DNA of 64,000 bases, from contig CAVOXO010000003.1 of the NCBI GenBank assembly GCA_963700425.1, positions 496,001-560,000 of the forward strand. Direction: 5' to 3'. The stretch comes from CAVOXO01 sp963700425. GTDB taxonomy: Bacteria > Actinomycetota > Acidimicrobiia > Acidimicrobiales > Microtrichaceae. The position numbers and the translations under genes are program-made. This document shows positions 8,800-17,954 of the stretch, piece after piece (within the stretch, counting starts at the first letter, position 1; each line of letters opens with the position of its first letter). The notes under the pieces are model-generated. The model was given only the letters and a program-made list of their open reading frames with translations, was not told the origin of the DNA and made no database searches.

Positions 8800-9720
8800 T
8801 CAGCTCCTCAGCCGTCTGCGGCGCGCCTGAACGGTCGCCAGTGCACCCGCCGCGACGACGACGAAGGCTCCCGCGACGGGACCGGCCCACCCGTCACCGC
8901 CGTCGTCTCCGCCGCCAGCGACGTCCGACGTGGTCGACAACGGATCGTTCGCCACCTCGACGCGGTCGTCGTCCTCGCTCGGCGACGACGTGGTGGGGGC
9001 CGAGATGGCGGTGGTGGTCACGGGGTCCACGAGGGTCGTCGAGGTGAGGTCAGGATTCGGAGGAGCGGTGTCGCCACCGATGGGGGCTGCCGCGACAGGG
9101 CCGGGGTCAGCGGGCCCCGGCGCCCCGGGAGTGGTCGTCCGCGGGTCGGCCGCGGCGGGCGGTGGTGCCGGTACCGGCGCAGCCGGCGGAACGGCGGGCG
9201 GGGCGGCCGCCGCGCAGGCGACCGAGCCGGGGTCTCGCCTCGGCGCCAGGCCCGGGCCCTGGGCCGCGGTGCCCACGATGTACCGCCATCCTTCGATCAC
9301 GCCCGCGGAGAGGCGGCGCTGGTCACTTCCCCTGGTGGCGTAGCGCCATGTCGGGTTCGTCGTGGAGGCCCACCAGTAGGACCAGTAGGCGACCGTCGAG
9401 CCGGCGTCGTCGCCGCAGCCCGAGGCGGGAGTGCCGTCGACGGCACAGAGGAAGCCCGCCGCGTTGAATCGGGGTGCGGGCGTCCCCAGCCGGCGGGCAC
9501 GCTCGTTGAGCGCGGCGGTCCCGCTGGCGCCGTCGGCCACGCTCACACAGGTGACGACCGGTGCGGTGTCCCCCCGTAGCTCTCCGAAATCGATGATCAC
9601 CGGCACCGAGATCGCCCCGGCGGCCGACGCACAGTCGGCTCCGAACGGCGCCCCTCGCGCCGAAGGGGCCGCCACCATGGTGGCGACGATGGCGCCCGCG
9701 GCGATCAACCGACGGATCAT
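8800..9720 (-). CDS. Secreted, membrane-anchored DUF4430-like protein (transcobalamin beta-domain-like)
   Basis: The 306-residue protein has a signal peptide (MIRRLIAAGAIVATMVAAPSARG), one compact domain of about 120 residues, a long Pro/Thr/Ala-rich linker (about 165-265) and a C-terminal membrane anchor followed by RRRRLRS. The domain runs VPVIIDFGELRG, then GFLCAVDGTPASGC, VAYWSYWWAS and VIEGWRYI. This pattern (IDFG, core Cys-containing strand, Trp-rich strand, GW end) resembles DUF4430, the beta-grasp-like fold also assigned to the C-terminal domain of transcobalamin and intrinsic factor (from memory). It sits between the alpha-toroid gene (4-nt ATGA overlap) and the ECF transporter, under a cobalamin riboswitch. 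It would be displayed outside the membrane, next to the transporter. Confidence 0.7.
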   Translation of the reverse strand: MIRRLIAAGAIVATMVAAPSARGAPFGADCASAAGAISVPVIIDFGELRGDTAPVVTCVSVADGASGTAALNERARRLGTPAPRFNAAGFLCAVDGTPASGCGDDAGSTVAYWSYWWASTTNPTWRYATRGSDQRRLSAGVIEGWRYIVGTAAQGPGLAPRRDPGSVACAAAAPPAVPPAAPVPAPPPAAADPRTTTPGAPGPADPGPVAAAPIGGDTAPPNPDLTSTTLVDPVTTTAISAPTTSSPSEDDDRVEVANDPLSTTSDVAGGGDDGGDGWAGPVAGAFVVVAAGALATVQARRRRLRS

Positions 9721-10974
9721 CCCGTGTACGGGACCTGGGTGGTCGACTGTGGGGTCGCCGCCGTGGCCTGAACGGTGCTCGTTCCCAACACCGCGTCGCC
9801 GGTCGCCGTGGTCGTCTGGGTGGGATCGGTCGTCGGCGTAGCGGGGATCGTCGTCGACGGTGCGGTGGTGGTCGTGGTGGCCGTGGCCCCGTCACAGTCG
9901 AGGCTGACCGCTCGAGGACCGGTCGGACCCACATCGGCCAGATCGACTCCGGCCATGGCGATCAGGGCCTGGGCCGTGGCGAGGCTGCTCGCCACGTAGC
10001 CGTCCTCTTCCGCGAAGGGCGGGAACCACAGGGCGCCGCGATCGGAGTTCGACGCATCGCAGCCGAACTGGAAGCGGGTGAGCACCGTCCGTGCCGAGGT
10101 CTCGACCCCTTCGTCGGCATCGGACCCGGTCGCGTCGAGCGCCGAGATCACCAGGGCGGTCGAGTTCGGATCAGACGGGGCGCCGTCGGTGGGGAGGTAG
10201 GCCCACCCTCCGTCGGTGGCCCGGTGCGCGGCCAGCCAGGAGATGGTCGTCGGATCGGCCGGGTCCCCGGCCGCGGCGAGCCCGATCGCGCCGAGCGTGG
10301 TGCTGTTGGTGTCGGGCCCGGTGAACGTGAGCGGATCGATGGAGGGACAGGCCGACGACAGGTCGGATCGATAGGCGGTCCACGAACCGTCCGCGGACTG
10401 CTGGTTTCGCAACCACTCCGCACCCTCGGGCGGTGAACCCGCGGCCGCGAGCGCGAACCAGGGCGAGCCCCTGCCGGTACGCGCCGTCGAACGTGGGGTC
10501 CTGGGCTCCGTACAACCCGGTATCGGCGCCCGACGTGCGGCGAGTCTCCTCCAGGCGTCGGACCAGGTCGGTCTCCGCGTCACCGGTGCCGAACGACCTG
10601 GGGTCGCCCCCCGACGCCACCACCGCGATGATGAGCTCGGCCAGAGCAGCGGGTCTCCCTGCGCCGGACGAGTCGACCAGTGCCTCGGGAGCACTCCCGA
10701 GGGCCGAGAGAGCTCGATCGACCGTTGCATCGCCCGCACCGACGAGGGCCAGCGCCATGATCGACTGTCGTGTCGTGTTGGGATCGGGCCGCCCGGTCGG
10801 GCCGGTGGCCAGCCCCGATCCGTCGATGGAGGAGACCAACCAGGACGCCGCTGCAGCCGCGCCGACGGTCGGCTGGTCGGTGAGTGGCGGGGGCGGGGCG
10901 GCGGACGCCGCCACATTCGCGGCCAGGAGGAGGACCGCGGTCAGTGTCGCCGAGATCGTGGGTCGGATTCGCAT
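9717..10974 (-). CDS. Secreted alpha/alpha-toroid protein with prenyltransferase-like repeats (transcobalamin alpha-domain-like), one frameshift
   Basis: The product is about 419 residues. It has a signal peptide (MRIRPTISATLTAVLLLAAN, cleavage near SAA), then a domain of repeated helix hairpins with Gly/Trp turns such as GAEWLRNQQSADGSWTAY, TISWLAAHRATDGGWAYLP and NSTTLGAIGLAAAG, typical of alpha6/alpha6 barrels of the squalene-cyclase/prenyltransferase/cobalamin-binding kind. A Thr/Pro-rich tail of about 60 residues ends in VPYTG. One indel near 10460-10466 splits the frame. It starts at ATG 10974, first gene after the cobalamin riboswitch, and its stop overlaps the DUF4430-like gene. No enzymatic motif (such as DXDD) is visible, so a ligand-capture role is more likely than catalysis. 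Confidence 0.7.
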
Positions 10975-11059
10975 GTCACACCTCTGGTGCCGGGCCACGA
11001 GAGCCGGGGGCGCGCCAGCGGGCTGACGGGGCTCCCGACCGCATTCCGCGACGGTCGAT

Positions 11060-11205
11060 GGCTGGAGCGGCCAGAGACGGTGATCCGACTCGTGTGGGAC
11101 ACGACGCAGAGACGTCGGCCACACCTACGGTTGCGGGACAGCGCCGGATTCCGACCGGCTTTCCCGAACTCTGATCCGTCGAAACACAACCACACCGTGG
11201 ACGGT
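11060..11205 (-). promoter_or_regulatory. Cobalamin (B12) riboswitch
   Basis: Read on the minus strand, 11166-11126 gives GGGAAAGCCGGTCGGAATCC followed by GGCGCTGTCCCGCAACCGTA. This is the conserved core of cobalamin riboswitches: GGG paired with CCC, the GCCGG/CCGGC hairpin, and the invariant CCCGCAAC-GT tail. Further 3', CGAGTCGGATCACC (11094-11081) corresponds to the B12 box. The element fills the gap between the lipid-kinase stop (11209) and the toroid gene start (10974), so it should repress the five-gene ECF operon when cobalamin is abundant. Limits are approximate. Confidence 0.88.
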
Positions 11206-11208
11206 CGG

Positions 11209-12132
11209 TCAATCGGGTCGGGGGTCGACCAGCATCAGCGAATCCGGGTGGTATCGGAAACGGAGCGTGTCGGTGTCGCCCATGTCGTCGCCGTCCACCT
11301 GGTAGGGAATGGCGCCGTATCCCTCGATGACGACGTCCTCCACATCGGTCCGGAGATCGATGGACGACTGCCCGGCGACATCTCCACGAGGACCCAGGCT
11401 CGCGCCGATCAATCGAAGGAAACCGCCGGCGGTCATCTCGGTGACACTGCCGACGACCAGCGCCCGGTCGAGACCTGCGTCGTCGCTGACCCGGAACGGC
11501 CGGCTGCCGACGAACGTGTAGGGGTTGCTGTTCATGACGAGGGTGAAGAACGACTCCACCGGCGGCGGAGCGCCCGGTTCGCTCACCCTGAAGTGCGGTT
11601 CGGCCCTGTTCCAACCGACGAACCATGTTCGAAGTCCAGCCCAGATGAAGAGGGGATGGCTGGCGAAGCGCTTGAGCTCGCCGTGCTTCTCGACCTCCCT
11701 CACCACCATGGCGTCCCAGCCCACGCCGGTGTGGAAGAGGAAATAGCGGCCGTTCACCGAGCCGAGACCGATCGGGGTGACCCGGCCACGGTCGAGGGCA
11801 TCGAGGATGGCGCGAACGGCGACGGAGGGATCGTCATCGAGTCCGAGGGTCCGTGAGAAGACGTTGGTGGACCCGCCCGGAAGCGCGGCGAGCGCGCAGT
11901 CACTGTGGACCAACCCGTTGGCCGCTTCGTTCAGGGTGCCGTCACCCCCGAGCACCACCACCACGTCGATTCCCCTCCGGGTCGCGTCCCGGCACAGCCT
12001 GATGGCGTGGCCACGTCGACGGGTCTCCACCGTCTCGCACTCGTGGTGTCGCCCGAGCTCGCCGGCGATCACCACGCTGCGTCGAGCCGTCACCGACGAC
12101 GCTGCACTGTTGACCAACAGCATGATCCTCAT
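11209..12132 (-). CDS. Diacylglycerol kinase-family lipid kinase (DAGK catalytic domain)
   Basis: The 307-residue protein has the N-terminal nucleotide-binding part of the DAGK/sphingosine kinase fold: MRIMLLVNSAASSVTARRS, then DVVVVLGGDGTLNEAANGL (the GGDGTLNE ATP loop) and ALPGGSTNVFSRTLGL. The C-terminal beta-rich lobe contains FLFHTGVGWDAMVVREVEK and ends in YQVDGDD. It probably phosphorylates a lipid alcohol such as diacylglycerol or a polyprenyl-linked substrate; the exact substrate cannot be read from sequence. It is divergent from etfB across 89 bp and directly upstream of the riboswitch on the same strand, but is probably a separate unit. Confidence 0.85.
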   Translation of the reverse strand: MRIMLLVNSAASSVTARRSVVIAGELGRHHECETVETRRRGHAIRLCRDATRRGIDVVVVLGGDGTLNEAANGLVHSDCALAALPGGSTNVFSRTLGLDDDPSVAVRAILDALDRGRVTPIGLGSVNGRYFLFHTGVGWDAMVVREVEKHGELKRFASHPLFIWAGLRTWFVGWNRAEPHFRVSEPGAPPPVESFFTLVMNSNPYTFVGSRPFRVSDDAGLDRALVVGSVTEMTAGGFLRLIGASLGPRGDVAGQSSIDLRTDVEDVVIEGYGAIPYQVDGDDMGDTDTLRFRYHPDSLMLVDPRPD

Positions 12133-12221
12133 CGGCGCGCCAACCTAGTGGCGCCCCTCATCGACGAACGTGGGAACCGCGTTTTGTGGCGCGGCCCTCT
12201 CCGTTGGCAGACTCGGCGACC

Positions 12222-13004
12222 ATGAACGTCGTTGTCTGTGTGAAGCAGATCCCCGACCCCGCCGACCCGGGTGCGCTGGATCCAGAAACCAAGACCCTCA
12301 AGCGTGATGTGAAGCTCATCCTCGATGAGTCCGACAGCTACGGCGTCGAGATGGCGCTCCAGCTCGTCGACACCGCCGGTGGCGGCGAGGTCACGCTCGT
12401 GTCGATGGCCCCCAACTCCGAGACGGGCGGACTGCGTACCGCGCTCGCCATGGGCGCCGCGGGAGCGGTCCTCGTCAGCGATGACGCGCTCAAGGGATCC
12501 GATGCCCTCACCACGGCCAAGGTGCTGGCGAAGGCCATCGGACGCGTCGGCGACGTCGATCTGATCCTGGCGGGTACCGAGTCCTCCGACGGGTACACCG
12601 GCACCGTTCCCGAGCAGATCGCCGAGGTGCTCGGTCTTCCGTCGGTCACGTTCGCCAAGTCCGTGGCGGTGGACGGTTCGACGGTGAAGGTCGAACGTCA
12701 GACCGATGCCGGCTTCGACGAGGTGACCGCCCCCCTCCCCGCCCTCGTTTCGGTCACCGCGGGCGTCGTCGAGCCTCGTTACCCGTCCTTCAAGGGCATC
12801 ATGGCGGCGAAGTCGAAGCCCGTCGATGAGGTCACCGTCGCCGATCTCGGCCTCGACGCCGGATCGGTCGGCTGGGCGGGCGCCGGCCAGGAGATCCTCG
12901 AGGTCGTTGCGGCCGAGGAACGCCAGGCCGGCGAGATCATCGAGGACGACGGCGAAGGATTCGCCAAGATCGTCGATTTCCTGTCCGAGCTCAAGGTCAT
13001 CTGA
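12222..13004 (+). CDS. etfB: Electron transfer flavoprotein beta subunit
   Basis: The 260-residue protein begins VVVCVKQIPDPADPGALDPE, the typical EtfB start, and has GVEMALQLVD, LVSMAPNSETGGLRTALAMG (AMP-binding region), LILAGTESSDGYTGTVPEQIAEVLG and VEPRYPSFKGIMAAKSKPVD (recognition loop that docks with dehydrogenases). With EtfA it forms the FAD-containing ETF that accepts electrons from acyl-CoA dehydrogenases; one such gene lies at 20.5 kb. It starts at ATG 12222, and etfA follows after 11 bp. Confidence 0.95.
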   Translation: MNVVVCVKQIPDPADPGALDPETKTLKRDVKLILDESDSYGVEMALQLVDTAGGGEVTLVSMAPNSETGGLRTALAMGAAGAVLVSDDALKGSDALTTAKVLAKAIGRVGDVDLILAGTESSDGYTGTVPEQIAEVLGLPSVTFAKSVAVDGSTVKVERQTDAGFDEVTAPLPALVSVTAGVVEPRYPSFKGIMAAKSKPVDEVTVADLGLDAGSVGWAGAGQEILEVVAAEERQAGEIIEDDGEGFAKIVDFLSELKVI

Positions 13005-13015
13005 GGAGTCCGACC

Positions 13016-13983
13016 ATGTCCGTATCGAAGATCTGGGTCCTCGCTGAGGCCACCGGCAACGACGTTGCCCCCATCACGCTCGAGATGCTCGCCAAGGCGC
13101 GCGATCTCGCCGACACCGTCGAGTGCGTCTACGGCGGGCGACGCCGCGGCCATCGCCGGCGAGCTCGGTGAACACGGAGCGACCGCGGTCCATGCGACCG
13201 GCGATCTCGGTTCTGCGCTCATCGGCCCGTCGGTGGGCGCCGCCATCGCGGCCGCGGTGGAGGCCGGCAGCGGTCCCGACGCCGTTCTCATCGGCACCAC
13301 CCAGGACGGTCGCGATGTCGCGGGTCGCTTGTCGGTGAAGATCGACGCCCCTGTCATCACCAACGTCGTTGACATCGTCGAGCAGCGACGGCGGTCTTGC
13401 CGGCGTCGAACCCATCTTCGGCGGCACGGAGAACGTGCTCACGCGATTCACCGGCTCGGGCACGGGGATCTTCCTCGTCCGACCGAAGTCCTTCGCGGCC
13501 GAAGCGTCCGGCGGCGGAGCCGCCGCGGTCACCGATCTCGCCGTTCCGGAACTGGGTGCGACGGGTGCGGCTGCGGTCGTGAATCGCCACGTCGAGGAAC
13601 GGTCCGGTCCCCAGCTCGACGAGGCGGCGATCGTCGTGTCGGGTGGACGAGGGCTGGGCGACGCCGACAAGTACCAGATGATCGAGGATCTGGCGAAGGC
13701 CCTGGGCGGCGCGCCGGGAGCTTCTCGGGCCATCGTCGATGCCGGATGGGTGCCCTACAGCTACCAGGTGGGTCAGACCGGCAAGGTCGTCAAGCCGACC
13801 GTGTACGTGGCGGCGGGCATCTCGGGCGCGACCCAGCACCTGGTGGGCATGAAGGGCTCGGCGAACATCATCGCCGTCAACAAGGATCCCGAGGCGCCGA
13901 TCTTCGGTATCTCGGACCTGGGCATCGTCGGCGATGTCCACAAGGTGCTTCCGCAGCTGCTCGAGGCTCTCGCCAACCGCTGA
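13016..13983 (+). CDS. etfA: Electron transfer flavoprotein alpha subunit (two frameshifts)
   Basis: The restored product is about 322 residues. The N-terminal part is SVSKIWVLAEATGNDVAPIT; the FAD-binding C-terminal half has the ETF-alpha signature region VVSGGRGLGDADKYQMIEDL, then GWVPYSYQVGQTGKVVKPTV, YVAAGISGATQHLVGMKGS and IIAVNKDPEAPIFGISDLGI. An extra G near 13135 and an extra base near 13381 break the frame; removing one base at each place restores continuity. Because etfA would be needed as much as the intact etfB, these look like sequence errors. The gene follows etfB in an operon; a minus-strand gene ends 17 bp downstream. Confidence 0.93.
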
Positions 13984-13999
13984 GTCGCCCTCGTCGGGC

Positions 14000-15078
14000 T
14001 CAGCTCAGCAGGTCCACCAGTTTGACGTCGATTCTCCGGTTCATCTGACGTCCCAGTGTCGGTGGCGTTGTCCCCCACGGGATTGGACTGGCCCGCGCCG
14101 ACGGTGTCGAAGCGGGACGGGTCGATCCCTCCTGTCGAGATCATGTAGAACACGACGGCGGTCGCCCTGGCCTGAGACAGTGCGATGTTCTTCAGCGGGT
14201 CGCCGACGTCGTCGGTGTAGCCGGTGACGACCATGCGGGCGTCGGGAGTGAGGTTCAGTGCGGCGATGCCCAGGTTCAGAACCCCGTAGTACTGCGGATC
14301 GACCTCGGCCGAGCCGGTCGGGAAGAGGAACGGCTCGTCCACGTAGACGGTCCCGTCGCTGGACGCGGGCACCGAGGGGTCGATCGAGTAGTTGTTGACG
14401 ACGTTGTCCGCTCCGAGGACGGCCGCGGCCTTCTCGATGTACGCGTCGGCGGCGGCCTGGTCGGGCACCGTCCCTTCGAGGTAGAGCTTTCCGTCCCGGT
14501 AGATGGCTCGATGGGTCGATTCACCGGTCGCGACCGTTGCGGGTATCGACGTGGTGGTGGTGTGTCGTCGTGGCGGGGGTCGTCGACGACGGCGCCGGCG
14601 CCACCGTCGTGGAGACCGCAGGCAGTGCGGACGTGGCCGGCGGGGACGCAACCTCGTCGCGTCCACCGGTCAGGACCAGCCCGGTGGTGCCGAGCACGGC
14701 GATGACCGCGACGGGCACCGCCACCTTGACCCAGGTCGGGGTCCCTGACCTTTCCCGGCCTGACTCCGCCGGATCGCTCGGGGACAGGTCGGCGCCCACC
14801 CCGTCCGGCCCGAACGCGCCCGGGTTCGTGACGTCGACGGCCACCGATCCCGGACCGGTTCGGTGGGTCGTTGACGCGGGCCCCACGCCGATCTCCGGCA
14901 GGACCGGTGCGGCGGGGAGCGAGGAACGGAATCGCTCGGCCTCGACGGCTGCGTGGGCGCGCTGCCGGCGGGCCTCGACGAGTTCGGGAGGAGGCTCCTG
15001 ATGCCGATCCGTGGACGGCTGCACGGGCGGCATCCAGTTCGGTCGGTTGACGTCGTCGGGGGAGGGGCTGTCGTTCAT
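14000..15078 (-). CDS. Membrane-anchored BON/OmpA-domain protein (two frameshifts)
   Basis: The restored protein is about 359 residues. It has a Pro-rich cytosolic N terminus (MNDSPSPDDVNRPNWMPP), one transmembrane helix (VKVAVPVAVIAVLGTTGLVL), a Thr/Ser-rich spacer ending in a THHHH run, a BON-like repeat (LYLEGTVPDQAAADAYIEKA and VVNNYSIDP) and a C-terminal OmpA-like peptidoglycan-binding domain (FLFPTGSAEVDPQY, MVVTGYTDDVGDPLKNIALS, RATAVVFYMISTGGI, ending NRRIDVKLVDLLS). BON plus OmpA behind one helix is the plan of mycobacterial ArfA/OmpATb. Frame breaks lie near 14550 and 14050. The most likely role is a cell-envelope anchor. It is convergent with etfA. Confidence 0.8.
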
Positions 15079-15233
15079 CGGTGCGGCTCGCTGGAGGGGA
15101 GGGAATCTCCCGTTGCATCGGCGTGGGGGGCGCCGTCCCTGAGAATTCGTGTCAGGGCACATCTGCCCATGTCCCGCCTCGTCGTGGGTTCCTGGCTTCT
15201 GCCGCCCGCGCCGCCGTCACCACGCTCGTTCGG

Positions 15234-16019
15234 TCAGACCAGAGGCCAGGGATAGGCGCGCCCGCCGACGTCGACGGGAAACGAGCCGATGTCGGCGAGA
15301 CGTCGGGAACGCACTCGCGTCGCCTCGATCTCGACGGGGTCGAGCCACGTCCCGAGCGACGCGGTGAGATCGCGGTCCGACAGCTCCGAGACCACGGCCG
15401 AGATGTCGTCGTCGAGAGGGGTGCCGCCGAAATCCCAGATCACGGTGCGGACCTTCGTCACGACGTGAAACGAGAGCCCGTTGTCGATCGCCCACAGACG
15501 TCCGTTGTGTCCGGCCAACACGTGGCCCGATTTCCGGTCTGTGTTGTTGATCACGACGTCGAAGGCGCAGAGACGCCGGAGGACCTGTTGGTGTCGGTCC
15601 TCGTCGCGCGAGGGTGAAGTAGTGCTCGGAGTAGTCCGATGGGCAGAAGAGCTGCACCGACCCCTCGCCCAAGGGGCCCTCGCGGACGACGGTCGGTGGG
15701 ACCAGCCCCACCCGGCGCGCTCGGCAGACCACGTACGCGGCCACCTCCCGCCGCCAGAGTCCCGGGTCGAAATCGTGGAGTGGTCGCTCGCCGCGCTCGG
15801 GTTTGTAGATGGCCTGGGTTCGGTGATCGGCTCGACCGCACGTCGACGAGGAACGTGGCGTTGGAGCTGTAGGGCATCCGTCCGATGATCGAGATGTCGC
15901 CCTGGTCGAGGAGCGGTACGGGTGTCCTCGTCGCGGCCGCCGACGGTCGACGTCGAGGAACGTCCGTGATGTCGGCGGCTCGTCCGGCTCGGCGTGACCC
16001 GAGGGTGGTCCGACGGCAC
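15234..16019 (-). CDS. SCO1664 family protein (PI3/4-kinase-like fold), frameshifted
   Basis: The best preserved stretch is VAAYVVCRARRVGLVPPTVV, then CAFDVVINNTDRKSGHVLAG, LWAIDNGLSFHVVTKVRTVI and WDFGGTPLDDDISAVVSELS. The N-terminal GDISIIGRMPYSSNATFLVD and the VINNTDRKSGHVL/IDNGLSFH pair (catalytic and metal loops of a PI3/PI4-kinase-like fold) match the actinobacterial SCO1664/TIGR03843 family. At least three indels (15600-15610, 15790-15850 and 15900-15960) disrupt it. The likely start is GTG 16019, just after the DUF3090 stop. It is the third gene of the conserved phosphatase-DUF3090-SCO1664 trio; the substrate is unknown. Confidence 0.75.
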   Translation of the reverse strand: MPSDHPRVTPSRTSRRHHGRSSTSTVGGRDEDTRTAPRPGRHLDHRTDALQLQRHVPRRRAVEPITEPRPSTNPSAASDHSTISTRDSGGGRWPRTWSAERAGWGWSHRPSSARAPWARGRCSSSAHRTTPSTTSPSRDEDRHQQVLRRLCAFDVVINNTDRKSGHVLAGHNGRLWAIDNGLSFHVVTKVRTVIWDFGGTPLDDDISAVVSELSDRDLTASLGTWLDPVEIEATRVRSRRLADIGSFPVDVGGRAYPWPLV

Positions 16020-16021
16020 GA

Positions 16022-16529
16022 TCAGTTCATGCGCGGGCAGGCGTGCCCGCAGGTGTCGATGGGCCCGTTGCACAGGGGGCAGACGGGTCGCCCGAGGCAA
16101 CCACGCCGTCGTGCTCCCGACATGAATGCCTCGACCTGTCCGGGGCTGAGTGCGAAACGCGCCTCGGCCGCCTCCACGCCCGCGGGGTCGTGGACTCGTC
16201 GACGTCGGGAAGCATCTTCTCGGCGATGACCACGATCTGGTTCGGTCTGCTCGGTTGAGCGCCACCAGGATCGATCCGACGGTCCATTCGGGATCGACGG
16301 GGGTGTCGAGGTCGGGCATGTGCGCCGGGGGCGCTTCGGGCAGGTTCTCCGTTCGCCAGCAGCTGCTCGAGGAAGTCGGCGAGAAGCGCGACCTGTTGCT
16401 TCTCGACCTTGAGCGTGACGATCTCGGTGCGGGTGACCGGCCTGCAGGTAGAAGACCCGCTCGCCGGTCGGGCCCTCGGTGCCGGCGGCGAAGGTGAGCC
16501 ACTTCGCTGAGATCGAAGGAACGGTCCAT
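16022..16529 (-). CDS. DUF3090 family protein, frameshifted
   Basis: The product is about 169 residues. It starts MDRSFDLS and continues AKWLTFAAGTEGPTGERVFY, VDPEWTVGSILVALNRAD and IVVIAEKMLPDVDE. It ends with ALSPGQVEAFMSGARRRGCL and a zinc-ribbon-like tail CPLCNGPIDTCGHACPRMN, the hallmark C terminus of the DUF3090 (TIGR03847) family. Indels lie near 16240, 16340 and 16440. The family is restricted to actinobacteria and its role is unknown; it is always near the MSMEG_4193-type phosphatase and SCO1664 genes, as here. It begins 10 bp after the phosphatase stop. Confidence 0.8.
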
Positions 16530-16539
16530 GTCGCCGGAT

Positions 16540-17200
16540 CTACGAGGGTCGGAGGCGCGAGAGGTCGTCGCCCAGTCGAGTTGACGGCGAGCACGATCGG
16601 CGGCGCCCGCGCCGAACATCGATCGGCGTCAGCGAGCACGGCGAGATGACGATGCGCTGGAACAGGTCGAGGTGGGTTCCCTGGGCGTGGGCCACGGCCG
16701 CCTTGATGGGGTCGGCGTGCGAGACGCACACGATGGTCTCCCCGCGGTGCTCGTCGACCAGACTGGGCGACAGCGGTCGTGGAGATGCGCGTCTGCATCT
16801 CGACGAAGGATTCGCCGCCGGGAAACGGAAGGTGGAGGGAGCGCATTGCACCGCGTCCACTCGGGGAGTTTCCTGCGCAACGCCGACAGTTTCGTCCGGT
16901 CCAGTCGCCGAAGTCACATTCGATGAGACCATGACGGACCCTGACCCGACAGCCCGTCGGCTCGGGCGATCGGCGCAGCCGTCTCCCGGGTGCGCTCCAT
17001 CGGCGACGCGTAGACCGCGGCGATGTCGCCGAGGTGAGCGAGCGTGCGGCGGCGGCGTCGGCCTGGTATCGGCCGAGGTCGGAGAGATGGAGGCCGGGCG
17101 CCCGACCCGGAAGGAGCTTGCCCGTGGTCGACGTCGTTCCGTGTCGAACGAGGACGACGGTGGTTGGTTGCGTGGTGGGATGGGTGGCGCGGGTTGCCAT
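16540..17200 (-). CDS. Histidine phosphatase, MSMEG_4193 type (frameshifted)
   Basis: The product is about 220 residues. The N-terminal TTVVLVRHGTTSTTGKLLPG carries the phosphohistidine RHG motif, then LHLSDLGRYQADAAAA; the middle has VRHGLIECDFGDWTG, and LPFPGGESFVEMQTRI precedes HRGETIVCVSHADPIKAAVA, whose His completes the active site. It ends GDDLSRLRPS. Three or more indels (near 16600, 16760-16780 and 16950-17000) break the frame. The family (TIGR03848) is found with DUF3090 and SCO1664 across actinobacteria. A TAGCGT hexamer lies 9 nt before ATG 17200, suggesting a near-leaderless promoter for the operon. Confidence 0.8.
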
Positions 17201-17266
17201 CGTGTGGTCACGCTACCGGTTTCGCCGGAGCTGTTTCTGCGGGGGATCGTCGACTAGACCCGGGGT

Positions 17267-17954
17267 GTGGCAACGAGCGCATCGACGGATCCGACACGCT
17301 GACGTCGCTGGCGCGCGATGTGGCGTCGTGTCGTGCACTGTCCGCGTCTCGTGACTGGCGTGAGGAGGTTGCTCGCGACCAAGCGGGCGGCCTTCGCCGA
17401 TCGAGGACTACTGGGGTCGCGGGGTGCCCGGCTTCGGTGACCCCGACGCGTCGATCGTGGTCATGGGTCTGGCGCCCGCCGCTCACGGTGCCAATCGAAC
17501 CGGCACGGATGTTCACCGGCGACCGATCGGGCGACTGGCTCTACCGGGCGTTGTGGCGCGCCGGACTGGCCAATCAGCCCGAATCTGTCGATGGCGACGA
17601 CGGGCTCGACTTGACCGGGCTGCTGGGTGACGTCGCCCGTGAAATGTGCGCCACCTGAGAACAAGCCGACCACGATCGAGACGGGACAGCTGCCGCGGCT
17701 TCCTCGAACGCGAGATTGGCGCTGCTCGTCAACGCCCGGGTCATCGTCGCTCTGGGGCGGCTTCGGTTATGCCGCGGTGGCCCGTCACTTCGGCGTGCCG
17801 CGTCGGCGGCTTCGGCCACGGCGTCGAGACCGATCTCGGCGGCGATCGGACCCTGTTGGGCAGCTATCACGTGTCGCAACAGAACACCTTCACCGGTCGG
17901 CTCACCGAGGACATGCTCGACGCCGTGTTCGCCAGGGCGGTGGAGCGTCGTTGA
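17267..17954 (+). CDS. udgB: Type 5 uracil-DNA glycosylase (UdgB), frameshifted
   Basis: The pieces match family 5 UDG: GVPGFGDPDASIVVMGLAPA and AAHGANRTGRMFTGDRSGDW (active-site motif region), then VTSPVKCAPPENKPTTIE, with one of the Fe-S cysteines, LVNARVIVALGGFGYAAV and the final motif SYHVSQQNTFTGRLTEDML. The enzyme removes uracil and related lesions from DNA and carries a 4Fe-4S cluster. At least five frame changes occur, for example near 17300, 17400, 17505, 17625 and 17800. The start is uncertain; GTG 17267 is the best candidate. It is divergent from the phosphatase operon. Confidence 0.8.
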
